DNA from: JAXMAR01 sp046350295
Lineage (GTDB): Bacteria > Planctomycetota > Planctomycetia > Gemmatales > Gemmataceae
Length of the DNA stretch: 34,367 nucleotides
Assembly: GCA_046350295.1 (NCBI GenBank)
Contig: JAXMAR010000063.1
Span: 1-34,367 of the forward strand
Direction: 5' to 3'
Shown here piece by piece: positions 24,427 to 33,473 of this stretch. Within the stretch, counting starts at the first letter, position 1; every line of letters starts with the position of its first letter. Position numbers and translations under genes: made by a program. Under the pieces are notes generated by a model, which was given only the letters and a program-made list of their open reading frames with translations, was not told where the DNA came from and searched no databases.

Positions 24427-24756
24427 AAAGCCGTCTGGAAAGGCTGACCTACGTGGGATTGTATGATCCAGTGGCGTCGGCGCTGGCCGTTGTGAGAGGG
24501 AGGACGTTATCGAGCTGAAGAAAGGGGCGCGCTCGTCGGGGCGGTCCCGGACGAGTGGATGGTGGGCGATGGGGTTGGCGTAGTCGTCGATGGGCCGGGC
24601 GCCGGTGAAGAGGAAGCTTTCGGCGTCGGGGCCCGCTTCATTCAACGGGAGGGCGCCGAGGTCGTCGAGCCAGTAGAGGATCCGGCTGCCGAGCTTTTCG
24701 TGGTAGGTTTCGTCGCGGGGGTCGTAGAGGAGGGGAATTGGCGTGGCGTGGAGGTG
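24418..24756 (-). pseudogene. Gene remnant directly behind the WD40 gene
   Basis: Right after the TAA of the WD40 gene the same frame stays open for ~112 codons. It first reads as convincing protein (IPLLYDPRDETYHEKLGS, RILYWLDDLGALPLNE, SFLFTGARPIDDYANPIAHH), with codons ending almost only in G or C, as in real genes here. After about 24490 this bias is lost. No ATG precedes it; the only start-like codon is a TTG at 24645. I take it as the surviving piece of a gene that lost its 5' end and was joined to the WD40 gene. A short real protein starting at that TTG, or an extension once read through the WD40 stop, are alternatives. The family is not recognised. Confidence 0.5.
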
Positions 24757-27123
24757 TTAGTCTTTTTGGATGGCTCTCGCGCGGCGTTCCAGAATCGCGC
24801 GGGCGACCTGGGTCAGGGGCTCTTCGGGGGCTCCGTCGGCCAATTCTTCTAGGAGGCGATGCGCCTCGTCGGACTGCGCATGCTCGAGAACGGCGAGCGC
24901 TCGGATGGTGCGCAGCCATTGAAGGGCCAACTCTTCCTCGTTCATCTTCTTGAGCAGCGCCTCGGCGCGGCGATGGACCTCGAGCGGGGGCTTGCTGTCC
25001 AGCACGCGGCGCAGCGCCAGGGCGGCCTTGTCGCCGAGTTTTTCGAGTTCCTGGGAGGCCTTTTCTCGCTGCGAGTATGAGTCGCTTCCAAGATCGCGCA
25101 GACATTGCTCGAGATGCTCGGCGAGTGCGCGTGGGATGGGCCGCAGGTGTTCCTTGAGGAGTGGGATCGAGGCGGGTGTCGCAGCAAGGCGCCAGATGGC
25201 GCGCTGGGCGGCGGTCGCGTCGGCGACCAATTCACCCGGGGCCGGCTTGGGCGTGGCCTTCAAGATACGCCATTGATCGTCAATGTCGGCGGGATCGAGC
25301 TTCAAGGGACGCAGCCGGCCGCGGTCGAGGAGGCCGCCGGTTAGGTCCCAGATCAGGATGGCGCCATCGGAGAGGGCGGTCGCCATGACCAGCTCCTGCG
25401 GATGGAAAGCGACGTCGAGGACATCGGCGTCGCCGACGTCGAAACTGTAGGCCCGCCGCTCGTCCGGCATCTCGCGGACATAGATCGAGTTGTGGTGAAC
25501 ACAAGCGAGTAGGCGTCCGCTGGGAGAAAAACGGAAGACGTTGCGAAGCTGGTCAGGGTCTTCCCAGTGCCACAGGGACTTCGGCACATGCGCGGCCGAG
25601 CTGAACAACACCTTAGGCCGAGCGGCTTTCGCCCCGCTTGCCTCCAAATAGGCTTGAAGGGTCTTTGGGTTGCGGCGATATGAATATCGGCCTAGCCGCC
25701 CAGTTTCCTTTCCATGTCGCAGATCAACGAAGACTATGTCCTCGCTATGCGCCAACCAGAAGCAGTTCTTTTCGTGAGCTGGCCCCGCTGCCCAAGCGAA
25801 CGAGGGAAGGTCGTACTGAGAAAGAACGGTAGCCGATCGGCAATCCCAGAGCGAGAAAGCGGTCTTCTCTGCCTCTGATTTCCATTCCGCAGACAAGAGG
25901 TTCTTTCCGTCGGGTGTGTACCAGATGCCTTGTAACGGGTACTCGCGGTCCATTCCAGAAAGTTTGCACGAGCGGACCTCGCGTCCACTGCGCCAATCCC
26001 AAGATCGGATAGTGCGATCGGCGCCACCGCTTGCCAGAATCCTCCCTTCGGGACTGAAAGCAAGTACCTGCGCCAGTCCGACGTGACCCCTGGTGGGCCA
26101 CAGCTCTGTGCCCGTAGCGACGTCCCAGAGACGGAGCCGGCCATCGCTTCCCCCAGAGGCGAGTCGCTTGCCGTCGGAACTGAAGGCGAGTGCCTTCACG
26201 GCGCCGCAAATCCACTTCTTCCTTACCGTGCCGGAGGTTGTGTCCCAAACGCGAACGTATTCGTCGACCGAGCCCGCCAACAACTTGCTATCGGACGAGA
26301 AGGCCAAGGCCGTCGCCGAATAACCCTTTTCGCAATCGAGAAGTCTCTTTCCGCTCGACCCGTCCCATAGTCGCAACAGGGAGTAGAATGAGCCCTTCCC
26401 GGCCTGCTCATCGAAGCGCGCTGCAACCATCTTGCCGTTCGGCGAAAACAAGATGTCCTTGTATCCCCAGGGGTGCGGTTTCCCCTCCAAGGGGCGTGGC
26501 GCGTCGTCGGTTCGCCATTTCCAAAGGAAATAGGAATGACCGGCAACGGCGAGCGTTTTTCCGTCAGCCGAAAACGCGACGCCGCGTAAGGCGCTCTCGC
26601 CTCGTGTCAGTTCGCGCAGTAGTTCCCCCGAGCTTGCTTCCCAGACGAACACCGCGCAGTTTCCTTGAGCGACGGCGATGCATCGGTTGTCAGGGGACCA
26701 AGTCAATCCGCCGGCCTGTCCCTTGTTTCCTTCGAGACGGGCCTTCTCGTCCCCGGTGGCGGTGTCGAGGAGTATCAAACTACCGTAGTCCCCTAATACG
26801 GCAATGGTCTTGCGGTCGGGCGAGAGGCAGGCGCTGCCCCGAATCGCGACCTTGATTCGCCGCAGCTCGCGTCCGGTCTCGACGTCCCACCAACGCAGGC
26901 CTGCCGGGCAGACTGTGAGGATCTTTTTGCCGTCGTCAACGAACGCCAGGTCGTGAATGGGGCCCTCGTGCTGAAAGCGCACGGTTCCGAGCCTGGCGAC
27001 GGCGCCTTTGGGGAGGGGGTCGCCGTAGAGGTCAACCAGGGCTGTACGGGCCGCCTGGGCGAAAAGAAATGGATGCGCGAGCAGGACGAGTGCCGCGAGA
27101 GCGGGGACACGGTTATTCGACAT
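24757..27123 (-). CDS. Exported WD40-repeat protein, planctomycete type
   Basis: The product has 788 residues. Residues 1-24 form a signal peptide (VPALAALVLLAHPFLFAQAA). The start of the mature protein (LYGDPLPKGAVARLGTVRFQ) is the standard opening of exported WD40 proteins in Gemmata-like planctomycetes. About a dozen WD40 blades follow, with phrases such as LAFSSDGKRLASGGSDGRLR and LWDVATGTELW, then ILASGGADRTIRSWD; two or more blades after ~residue 400 are degenerate. From about residue 630 an alpha-helical, HEAT-like tail (REKASQELEKLGDKAALALR, ALLKKMNEEELALQWLRTIR) closes the protein. Beta-propellers of this kind serve as interaction platforms at the cell envelope; partner unknown. AAGGAC upstream supports the start. 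The in-frame remnant immediately after its stop is described separately. Confidence 0.93.
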   Translation of the reverse strand: MSNNRVPALAALVLLAHPFLFAQAARTALVDLYGDPLPKGAVARLGTVRFQHEGPIHDLAFVDDGKKILTVCPAGLRWWDVETGRELRRIKVAIRGSACLSPDRKTIAVLGDYGSLILLDTATGDEKARLEGNKGQAGGLTWSPDNRCIAVAQGNCAVFVWEASSGELLRELTRGESALRGVAFSADGKTLAVAGHSYFLWKWRTDDAPRPLEGKPHPWGYKDILFSPNGKMVAARFDEQAGKGSFYSLLRLWDGSSGKRLLDCEKGYSATALAFSSDSKLLAGSVDEYVRVWDTTSGTVRKKWICGAVKALAFSSDGKRLASGGSDGRLRLWDVATGTELWPTRGHVGLAQVLAFSPEGRILASGGADRTIRSWDWRSGREVRSCKLSGMDREYPLQGIWYTPDGKNLLSAEWKSEAEKTAFSLWDCRSATVLSQYDLPSFAWAAGPAHEKNCFWLAHSEDIVFVDLRHGKETGRLGRYSYRRNPKTLQAYLEASGAKAARPKVLFSSAAHVPKSLWHWEDPDQLRNVFRFSPSGRLLACVHHNSIYVREMPDERRAYSFDVGDADVLDVAFHPQELVMATALSDGAILIWDLTGGLLDRGRLRPLKLDPADIDDQWRILKATPKPAPGELVADATAAQRAIWRLAATPASIPLLKEHLRPIPRALAEHLEQCLRDLGSDSYSQREKASQELEKLGDKAALALRRVLDSKPPLEVHRRAEALLKKMNEEELALQWLRTIRALAVLEHAQSDEAHRLLEELADGAPEEPLTQVARAILERRARAIQKD

Positions 27124-27316
27124 GGGCAGGTCCTTGCCACCAACTCATTTCCTATGATCCCAGAAGAACTGGTCGATGGGAAGCTTTTTCGGAGAGCTTT
27201 GATCAAGTCGTGGGCGATTTTCAAGGTGGTTGTTGGGGGGGGTGTGGTGGCGGTTTGGCGTGGAGGACGATGGTGCGGCGGATGATGTTGGTCGTTGCTG
27301 GGTTGCGTCGAGGGGT

Positions 27317-27341
27317 TCCGCGCCAAGTCACTTGGCGCGGA
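27317..27341. repeat. Perfect 11-bp inverted repeat, hairpin
   Basis: TCCGCGCCAAG and its complement CTTGGCGCGGA flank a 3-nt loop TCA. It may be a terminator for the FHA-like gene, 283 nt after its stop, or an operator upstream of the WD40 gene. There is no T-run. Part of the right arm (GGCGCGGAGG) is repeated directly 12 nt further on. Confidence 0.6.
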
Positions 27342-27531
27342 GGTGGCGCGGAGGGAGACGGCGCCGGGGCCTCAAAGTGAGGGGGTGAACGAGTGGTTGG
27401 GAGTGGTCGGCGAGACGTGAAATGAATCAAGGGCGAGCGGCATCGCTGGTTGCGTCGGTTTTCGGGGTCGGTTTCAGCAAGGGGGTGCGTGTGAAACGTT
27501 GCAACGACCGGTGGCGCTGTTGGGTGGGTGT

Positions 27532-27608
27532 GCAAAACTCGCAAGCGCCGCGCAATCTATTTCGTGCGGGTTTGTGTGGGGCGCTAAACTTGTGTGCGCC
27601 GCGCAATC
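27532..27608. repeat. Direct repeat, two copies 51 bp apart
   Basis: GCGCCGCGCAATC occurs identically at 27545-27557 and 27596-27608. The 13 bases before each copy also match at 8 positions, so the units are about 26 bp at 27532 and 27583. The second copy ends 16 nt after the stop codon of the FHA-like gene. Confidence 0.6.
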
Positions 27609-27623
27609 CACCCGTGGGCGTGG

Positions 27624-30600
27624 TCAGGCGGCGCGGCGGGGGATGTCGCTGGCGGCGTGTTCCTTGACGTATTTGAGGAGGCGTTCCCAGGCTTCGGCGT
27701 TGGGGGGGACGTCGGCGCCGGCGCGGTCCAGGTCTTCGAGCAGCGCTGCGGCGCTGGGGTAGGCGTCGGTCTCGGCGCTGAGGCGGTAGAGGACGGAGAC
27801 GAGGCGGTCCGGCAATGGCTTGGTCTTGGCGCCGCGGCGGACGTTGCTGCACCAGCCGGAAGCGACCTGGCCGAGGCGGCGCAGGTCGTCGCGCGGGTCG
27901 TGGGTCTCGTCCTCGGCTTCCTTGCCGAGGAGCCAGGGGGGCTCGCCGAGGCCGAGGATCTTGAGCGTGCCGTCGGGCGTCAGGAGAAAGGCGGCTTCGT
28001 GGAGGTGGCCGTGGGCGAGGCCGGCGTCGTGGATGGCGGCGAGGGCGAGGGCGGATTGCGTGAGGAGACGATAGCAGACGCCGGGAGCGGCCGCGAGCGG
28101 CGGCCAGTCGGCGGAGGCGAGGCCGACGAGCCATTCCTGAAGGACGGCGGGTCGGCCGGCGATGTCGAGCGTCTCCCAGGCGCCGGCGACATGCGGGTGG
28201 TCGAGCGTGGCGTGAGAGAAACGCTGGCGGAACTCGTCGGGGCGGACGGGGTCCTGGGCGTCCTTCTCGGCGAGGTGGCGGAGGAGGCCTTCCCGGCCGC
28301 GGCGCGGATCGAAGACGCGGTAGAGAGTCTCGTGCGGCAGGACGGCGAGGCGGTCGATCAAGCGGACGGGACCGAGCATGAGGCCGGCGACGTTGCCCGC
28401 TTCGATGAGGGCGAGCTGATAGAGGGTGACGGCGCCGCTCTTGAGGAGTACCTGGCGGAGGGAGCGGCGCTGGCGGCGGGCTTCACCGAGCAGGGCGAGG
28501 AGCGTTTGCTCCTCGACGAGGTCGAGATCGCGGAGGAGATCGCCGAGGCGGCGGTCGCCGGGGTCGGTCAGGGCGAGGATGTTGGCGGCGACGGGGAGGA
28601 TGGCGTCTTCGTCGCTCGTTGATTGAGGGGCGGCGGCTTGGGGCGCGTCGTCGAGCAGAGAGCCGCCGCCGACGCCGTGCAGGTCGACGCCGGCGAGGTC
28701 GCGCATCTTCTGGCGGTACCAGGCGCGCATTTCTTGCAGGTGCTCGTCGACTTCCTGGCGGCGCTCGACGAGCGCTTCCCGATGCTGCTGCAACTCCTCG
28801 GCTTTCTGGGCGAGCTGGGCGGAGGTTTCGCTGACCGCCTTGGCCTGCTCCTCGACCTCGGCCTTGCGGATCTCGAGGCGGGACTGGTCCTGGCCGAGGG
28901 CCAGCTTCATGGCGTTGATCTGGGTCTGCCAGGAGAGGAGCTGCTGCCGGAAGTTGGCGAGGGCGAGGCGGTGCTCTTCCTGGCCCTGCCGCAGCGACTG
29001 CTCTTCTTGACGGAGGCGCCGTTCGTCCGCGGCGAGGCGCTCGCCGAGCTGTTCGAGGTCGCGGCGGCTGGCGGCGACGAACTCGTGGACTTCGTTGAGG
29101 TGGTCGCGCAGCTCCTCGCGGGCCTGGGCGAGGCGGTCGGCGGCGGTCCCGGCGCGTAGTTCGAGTTCGGGAAGCTGGCGCGCCAGCTCCTGGGTTTGGC
29201 GGCGGAGTTGGGCCTCGTCGTCGGCAAGGCGGCGGCGGGCCGCTTCCAGCTCTTCCATTCGCGCGACGGTTTCGAGTCGCTCTTCGCCGAGCGTTTTGCG
29301 CTGGGCGGCGAGCTGACGGCCGAGTTCCTGAAGCTGCTCGAACTGGCGCAGGTGGTGGGCCGAGCGTTCCTTGACGAGCTTTTCGCTGTCGTCGAGAGCT
29401 TGCTGTTTCGCGGCGAAGCTGGAGCGCACCTCCTCGACGGCGGCACGCTCGCGGCTCAGCTCGTCTTCGAGATGTTGACGGTTCTCGTGGAGGAGCTTGG
29501 CCTGGGCGTCCAGATCGTCAGCCTGGGCGTCGAGGACTTCCTGCTTGCGCGTCAACTCCTCGGCGCGGCGGCGCAGGCTTTCCTGGAGGGCTTCGCGCGT
29601 CAGCTCCCCCTGGGCGATCGCCTGAGTGCGCTCGCGGAGGGCGGCCCGTTCGGCGTCGAGGCGCTCCTGCGTCTGGGCGATCTGGTCGAGCCGGCCCTGG
29701 AGGAGGCCTTCCTGGTCGACGAGGTTGCTGAGGCGGCACGCCAGCTCCTCCTCCTGCCGCTTCAAATCCTCTTCCTTCTGGCCGAGCTGCTCTTGGGCTT
29801 GCCGCATCTGGCGGATGGCGGTTTCCATCTGGGCGCTGCGCTGCGACCAATCCTCGCGCTGGCGGGCGAACAGCTCTTGTTCCTGGGTCAGCTCGGTTTC
29901 CTTCTGGGCCAGAGCGTCGCGTTTCGCCTCGACTTCCTTGACGACCTCGACCTGGCGGGCACGCTCGCGCTCGAGGGCCTGCTCCTGCTCGCGCAGGTCG
30001 TCGCGCGTTCTTTCCAGCCGGGTGCGCATGCCGGCGAGGGTGGCTTGTTGACCTTCCAGGCTGGCGACGCGCTGGTCGAGGGAGCGGGCGACGGCCTCCT
30101 GCTCGGTCTTCTGCTTCTGGAGGCGGGCGATCTCGTCCTGAAGGCCGGCGCGCATCGATTCGAGCTCGAGGACCTGGGCTTCCAGCTCGGCGCTCGTGGT
30201 CTCGATTTCCTTTCGCTGCGCCTCGGCGGCGCGGACCTTGTCGACGAGGTCGCGCTCGCGCTCGTCGATCGTCCCCTGGAGGCGGTCGAGGCGGACCAGG
30301 TCAGCCTGGTATTGACGAGCCTTCCCTTCCAGGTCGGCGGCCTTTTGCGCGTGGAGCGTTTCGCGCCGTTCCAGCTCGGCGCCCTGGCGCGACAGCTCCT
30401 CCTCGACGGATCTCTGTCGCTCGAGGAGGGCCTTGCGATCGTCGTCGAAGCGGCGGCGCTGCTGTTCCAGTTCGCGCGTCTGTTGATCGAGTTGGGATTG
30501 GCGCTTGGTGAGCGTGTCGCGGACCTGCGACCACTCCTGCTTCTCGGCTTCGAGCGTGCGCTTCTGCTCCTGGACCTTGCGGCCGGCGCGGTCGACGGCT

Positions 30601-31334
30601 TCCTGCAGGCCGGAGAGACGGTCGCGGCGCTCCTGGTAGCGCTGGTAGAGCTGGTTGCGCAGGTCGGCCAGCTCCTGGCGGATGACGGAAAGCTCTTGCT
30701 GCTGGCGCAGGATATCGGCGGCGCGGATGTCGAGGTCTTTTTCGGTCAGCGTCGGGGCCGCGATGTTGGGGGCGGCGGCAGCGGTGGCTCGGAGGGATTC
30801 CAGCTTGGCTTTCTCTTCGAGGAGAGAGCGCTGCTCGGCGTCGAGGCGGCGGGCCTTTTCTTCCCAGGCCTGCTCGCTTTCTTTTTGCTTGCGCTCGAAG
30901 GCTTCGCGTTCCTCCTGGAAGCGGAGCATCTGGCGGCGGAACTGGAGGAGCTGCGATTGAAGTTCGGGGGCGGGGGCGTCGTCTTCGGAGGCGGCGGAGA
31001 CGTGGACGACGATGTCGGTGGCGCCGAGGGTGAGGCGATCACCATCGGCGAGGTCGGCGTTCTGGACGGCGTCGCCGTTCAGGAGGAGGAGCTGGGTCGG
31101 TGCGAGCTTGCGAAGGCGGAGACCTTTGGGGTAGCGGGTGAGGAGGCAGAAGAGAGGGGGCAGGTCGGCGCCGGGGAGGCGGAGGTCGCAGCCGGGGACG
31201 CTGCCGATCAAGAACTCGAGGTTGGCGAGCTCATAGCGGACGACGCCGCGGGCCCCTTGGCGGACTTCGAGCAGGACCGCGGGGAGGGGGGCGGAGACGG
31301 CGGCGTCGCGGCGAGTCGCGGAAAGCTGAGCCAT
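27624..31334 (-). CDS. Large FHA-like / coiled-coil / pseudokinase protein
   Basis: The product has 1236 residues and no signal peptide. Residues ~35-110 follow the FHA pattern (FLIGSVPGCDLRLPG, LLLLNGDAV, LADGDRLTLGATDIVV), but the phosphothreonine-reading Arg (GR, here GS) and the Ser/His pair are missing. Residues ~122-880 are one very long coiled coil, almost entirely Glu, Gln, Arg, Leu and Ala heptads. The last ~310 residues resemble planctomycete Ser/Thr kinases, including the lead-in VTLYQLALIEAGNVAGLMLG. However, the Gly loop reads AVLPHET, the Lys strand reads GLLRHL, the HRD loop reads HGHLHEAAF (~1107) and DFG reads GLG (~1128). It therefore looks like a catalytically dead scaffold linking degenerate sensor ends through a rod. 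The start has only a weak ribosome-binding site. It follows mutL on the same strand, ~115 nt away. Confidence 0.88.
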   Translation of the reverse strand: MAQLSATRRDAAVSAPLPAVLLEVRQGARGVVRYELANLEFLIGSVPGCDLRLPGADLPPLFCLLTRYPKGLRLRKLAPTQLLLLNGDAVQNADLADGDRLTLGATDIVVHVSAASEDDAPAPELQSQLLQFRRQMLRFQEEREAFERKQKESEQAWEEKARRLDAEQRSLLEEKAKLESLRATAAAAPNIAAPTLTEKDLDIRAADILRQQQELSVIRQELADLRNQLYQRYQERRDRLSGLQEAVDRAGRKVQEQKRTLEAEKQEWSQVRDTLTKRQSQLDQQTRELEQQRRRFDDDRKALLERQRSVEEELSRQGAELERRETLHAQKAADLEGKARQYQADLVRLDRLQGTIDERERDLVDKVRAAEAQRKEIETTSAELEAQVLELESMRAGLQDEIARLQKQKTEQEAVARSLDQRVASLEGQQATLAGMRTRLERTRDDLREQEQALERERARQVEVVKEVEAKRDALAQKETELTQEQELFARQREDWSQRSAQMETAIRQMRQAQEQLGQKEEDLKRQEEELACRLSNLVDQEGLLQGRLDQIAQTQERLDAERAALRERTQAIAQGELTREALQESLRRRAEELTRKQEVLDAQADDLDAQAKLLHENRQHLEDELSRERAAVEEVRSSFAAKQQALDDSEKLVKERSAHHLRQFEQLQELGRQLAAQRKTLGEERLETVARMEELEAARRRLADDEAQLRRQTQELARQLPELELRAGTAADRLAQAREELRDHLNEVHEFVAASRRDLEQLGERLAADERRLRQEEQSLRQGQEEHRLALANFRQQLLSWQTQINAMKLALGQDQSRLEIRKAEVEEQAKAVSETSAQLAQKAEELQQHREALVERRQEVDEHLQEMRAWYRQKMRDLAGVDLHGVGGGSLLDDAPQAAAPQSTSDEDAILPVAANILALTDPGDRRLGDLLRDLDLVEEQTLLALLGEARRQRRSLRQVLLKSGAVTLYQLALIEAGNVAGLMLGPVRLIDRLAVLPHETLYRVFDPRRGREGLLRHLAEKDAQDPVRPDEFRQRFSHATLDHPHVAGAWETLDIAGRPAVLQEWLVGLASADWPPLAAAPGVCYRLLTQSALALAAIHDAGLAHGHLHEAAFLLTPDGTLKILGLGEPPWLLGKEAEDETHDPRDDLRRLGQVASGWCSNVRRGAKTKPLPDRLVSVLYRLSAETDAYPSAAALLEDLDRAGADVPPNAEAWERLLKYVKEHAASDIPRRAA

Positions 31335-31449
31335 CGTGGCAACCTGGGCAGACCGGGCGGATCAGTTGCGCGGCTTGTGGCTGGGTCTGATGAGCCGGAT
31401 GGGATAAGACACGAAACGTGGTTTTGGAAGAGGGATTTGCGAAGCCTGG

Positions 31450-33299
31450 CTAAATCCGCCGGAACGCCGCCGGTCCAGATCCTGACGCGTGAAGGCATGC
31501 ATCGGCCGGCCCGTGGGGACAGTGGTGGGCGTCGGCGGCGAGATAGCGCGGCGAGGCAAGCGCCGTGGTCTCCTCCAGGCGTCGAGGTCGCCGGAGCGGA
31601 CGGCGGCGTGGCGAGGCCATGGTGCTCAACAGGTCGTTGAGAAGGACTTCCTTGCTGGGGAGGCGCTCCTTGGTGGTGAGGTGGTCGACGACGGCCTTGA
31701 GGATCTCGACGGGGCCGCGCCGGCCGAGGAGGCTCGGGTAGCTGCGGACGAGGACCGTGCCGCCGCCGAAGTCCTCGACGACCAGGCCGAGCTGGGCGAG
31801 GTCCTCGCGCCGTTCGAGGACCTTGGCGGCCTGCTCGGGGGAAAGCTCGACGGGCTCGGGGATGAGGAGCTGCTGGGTCTCGAGCGTGCCGGTGCGGATG
31901 CGCTCCTGAAGCTGCTCGAAGAGGACGCGCTCGTGCAGGGCGTGCTGATCGATGACGAGCATGCCTTCGGGGGTTTCGAGGACGAGGTACGCGTTGTGAA
32001 GCTGGATGGCTTTGAGGAACTCGGTTTCCAGGCTCTTGTGGTATGGTTGGCGGTTCGGAGGCGGTGTCGCTTGCAGGTTGCGAAGGCGACGCAAGGCAGC
32101 CGGACCCCATTCTTGTCCGGTTGATCGGGGACTCGCCGGCGGCGTGGCAGCCGGCTTGATGGGTAGCGGGGTCTTGATGAAGGAGGGAAAGCCGGTTTGC
32201 GAGAACAGGGCGAGGTCGGCGGCAACGGCTGGGGCTGGAGCCAGTTCTGCGTGGAGCCGGCGCCGACACTGGCGCCGACCGGTATCGGGGCGCGGAGGCG
32301 AGCGGTGAGGTTCTCGGCCGAGAGACGCTGGCGGATGCTGGAGTGGACCAGGCTGTAGAGGGCGCCGCCGTCCCGGAAGCGGACCTCGGACTTGGTAGGG
32401 TGGACGTTGACGTCGACGTGGTCGGGGGGCAGGTCGAGGAAGAGGAAGGCGACGGCGTAGCGGCCGGTCATCAAGAGGCCGCGGTACGCTTCTTGCAGGG
32501 CGTGGCCGAGGCTGCGGTCGCGGATCCACCGGCCGTTGAGGAAGAGGTACTGCATGCGGGCGTGGCCGCGGTCGCAGGCGGGGTCGGCCAGGAAACCGTG
32601 GAGGCGGACGAGGCCGTTGCCGGCGTCGAGCTCGTAGAGACGGTCGCTGATCTCGGCCCCGAAGAAAAGGTGGATGCGGTCCTTGAGGGAGGTGGGGCTG
32701 GGGACGTCGTAGATCATCTTGCCGTTGTGGCGCAACGTCAGGTGGATGTCGGGGTGGGCGAGGGCGAGACGGGTGATCATCTCGCAGATGTGCCCCACCT
32801 CGGTGGCCGGGGTGCGGAGGAACTTGCGGCGGACGGGGGTGTTGAAAAAGAGATGGCGGACCTCGATGCGCGTGCCGGCGGCCCCGTTCCAGGCTCTTGT
32901 CTCGGTCAGTTTGCCCCCCTGGCAGGAGACCTCGGCGCCGGTCTCCTCCTCGGCCGGGCGCGACTGGAGAGAGACCTGGGCGACGCCGCCGATGGAGGCC
33001 AGCGCTTCGCCGCGAAAGCCCATGGTGGTGACGGCGAAGAGGTCGTCGGCGTTTTTCAGCTTGCTGGTGGCGTGGTTGGCGAAGGCGAGGGGAAGGTCGG
33101 GCTCGTGGATGCCGTGGCCGTCGTCGACGACGCGGATCAGTTCGGCGCCCCCTTGCTCGATGTCGACGTCGATGCGGCTGGCGCCGGCGTCGACGGAGTT
33201 CTCGAGCAGCTCCTTGACGACGCTGGCTGGCCGCTCGATGACCTCCCCCGCGGCGATCTTGGTGATGACCGACATCGGGAGCTGCTGGATGCGGGGCAT
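31450..33299 (-). CDS. mutL: DNA mismatch repair protein MutL, broken by several frameshifts
   Basis: MutL couples mismatch recognition by MutS to strand incision. The N-terminal GHKL ATPase part is intact: ITKIAAGEVIERPASVVKEL, ENSVDAGA, DDGHGI and TTMGFRGEALASIGG. ATG 33299 is chosen because the family begins at MPRIQQLP. In the linker near 32240 the frame shifts. The C-terminal part continues in another frame with the endonuclease motif DQHALHERVLFEQL and later AHHCPHG. In the last ~170 nt the conserved ending (MAC.AAVRSGD, RLEE, AHHCPHG, RPM.AFTRQDLDRR, FRRI-stop) is scattered over two frames, implying about four more one-base indels near 31615, 31588, 31526 and 31480. No single frame gives the whole protein. 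Either the gene is decaying or the assembly has local errors. Confidence 0.9.
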
Positions 33300-33407
33300 G
33301 AGCGGGGTCCAATCCTTGGGTTCTGCGGAGCGCGTCAATCTGCTTGGTTATTCTACGGCATGACAAGCGGTCGCGGCCGGGAATCATCGGCGAACAAATC
33401 AGCGGAG

Positions 33408-33444
33408 AAAAAAACGAACCCCGCAAGGTATCGCCTTGCGGGGT
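33408..33444 (-). terminator. Rho-independent terminator of the small secreted-protein gene
   Basis: On the minus strand an 11-bp perfect stem (ACCCCGCAAGG with CCTTGCGGGGT, loop of 5 nt) is followed within a few bases by seven T residues. It lies 30 nt after the stop of the gene at 33474-33872 and separates it from mutL. Confidence 0.9.
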
Positions 33445-33473
33445 CGCAATGGGCGCCGGTGTGGCGCCCGGGC

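Larger units (their letters stand above)
27124..27623. other. 500-bp stretch without a gene
   Basis: No reading frame here has protein-like composition. It contains a G-rich run near 27230-27250, a perfect hairpin (27317-27341) and a direct repeat (27532-27608). It must hold the promoter of the WD40 gene and the 3' end of the FHA-like gene's transcript. No promoter hexamers could be picked out with confidence. Confidence 0.6.

Noticed and set aside
29196..31640. 814-codon plus-strand frame opposite the coiled-coil protein, rich in Leu, Ala, Gly and Glu
   Set aside because: Complement of Glu/Gln/Arg/Leu heptad codons; it has no start context and the coiled coil with FHA-like and kinase-like ends explains the region.
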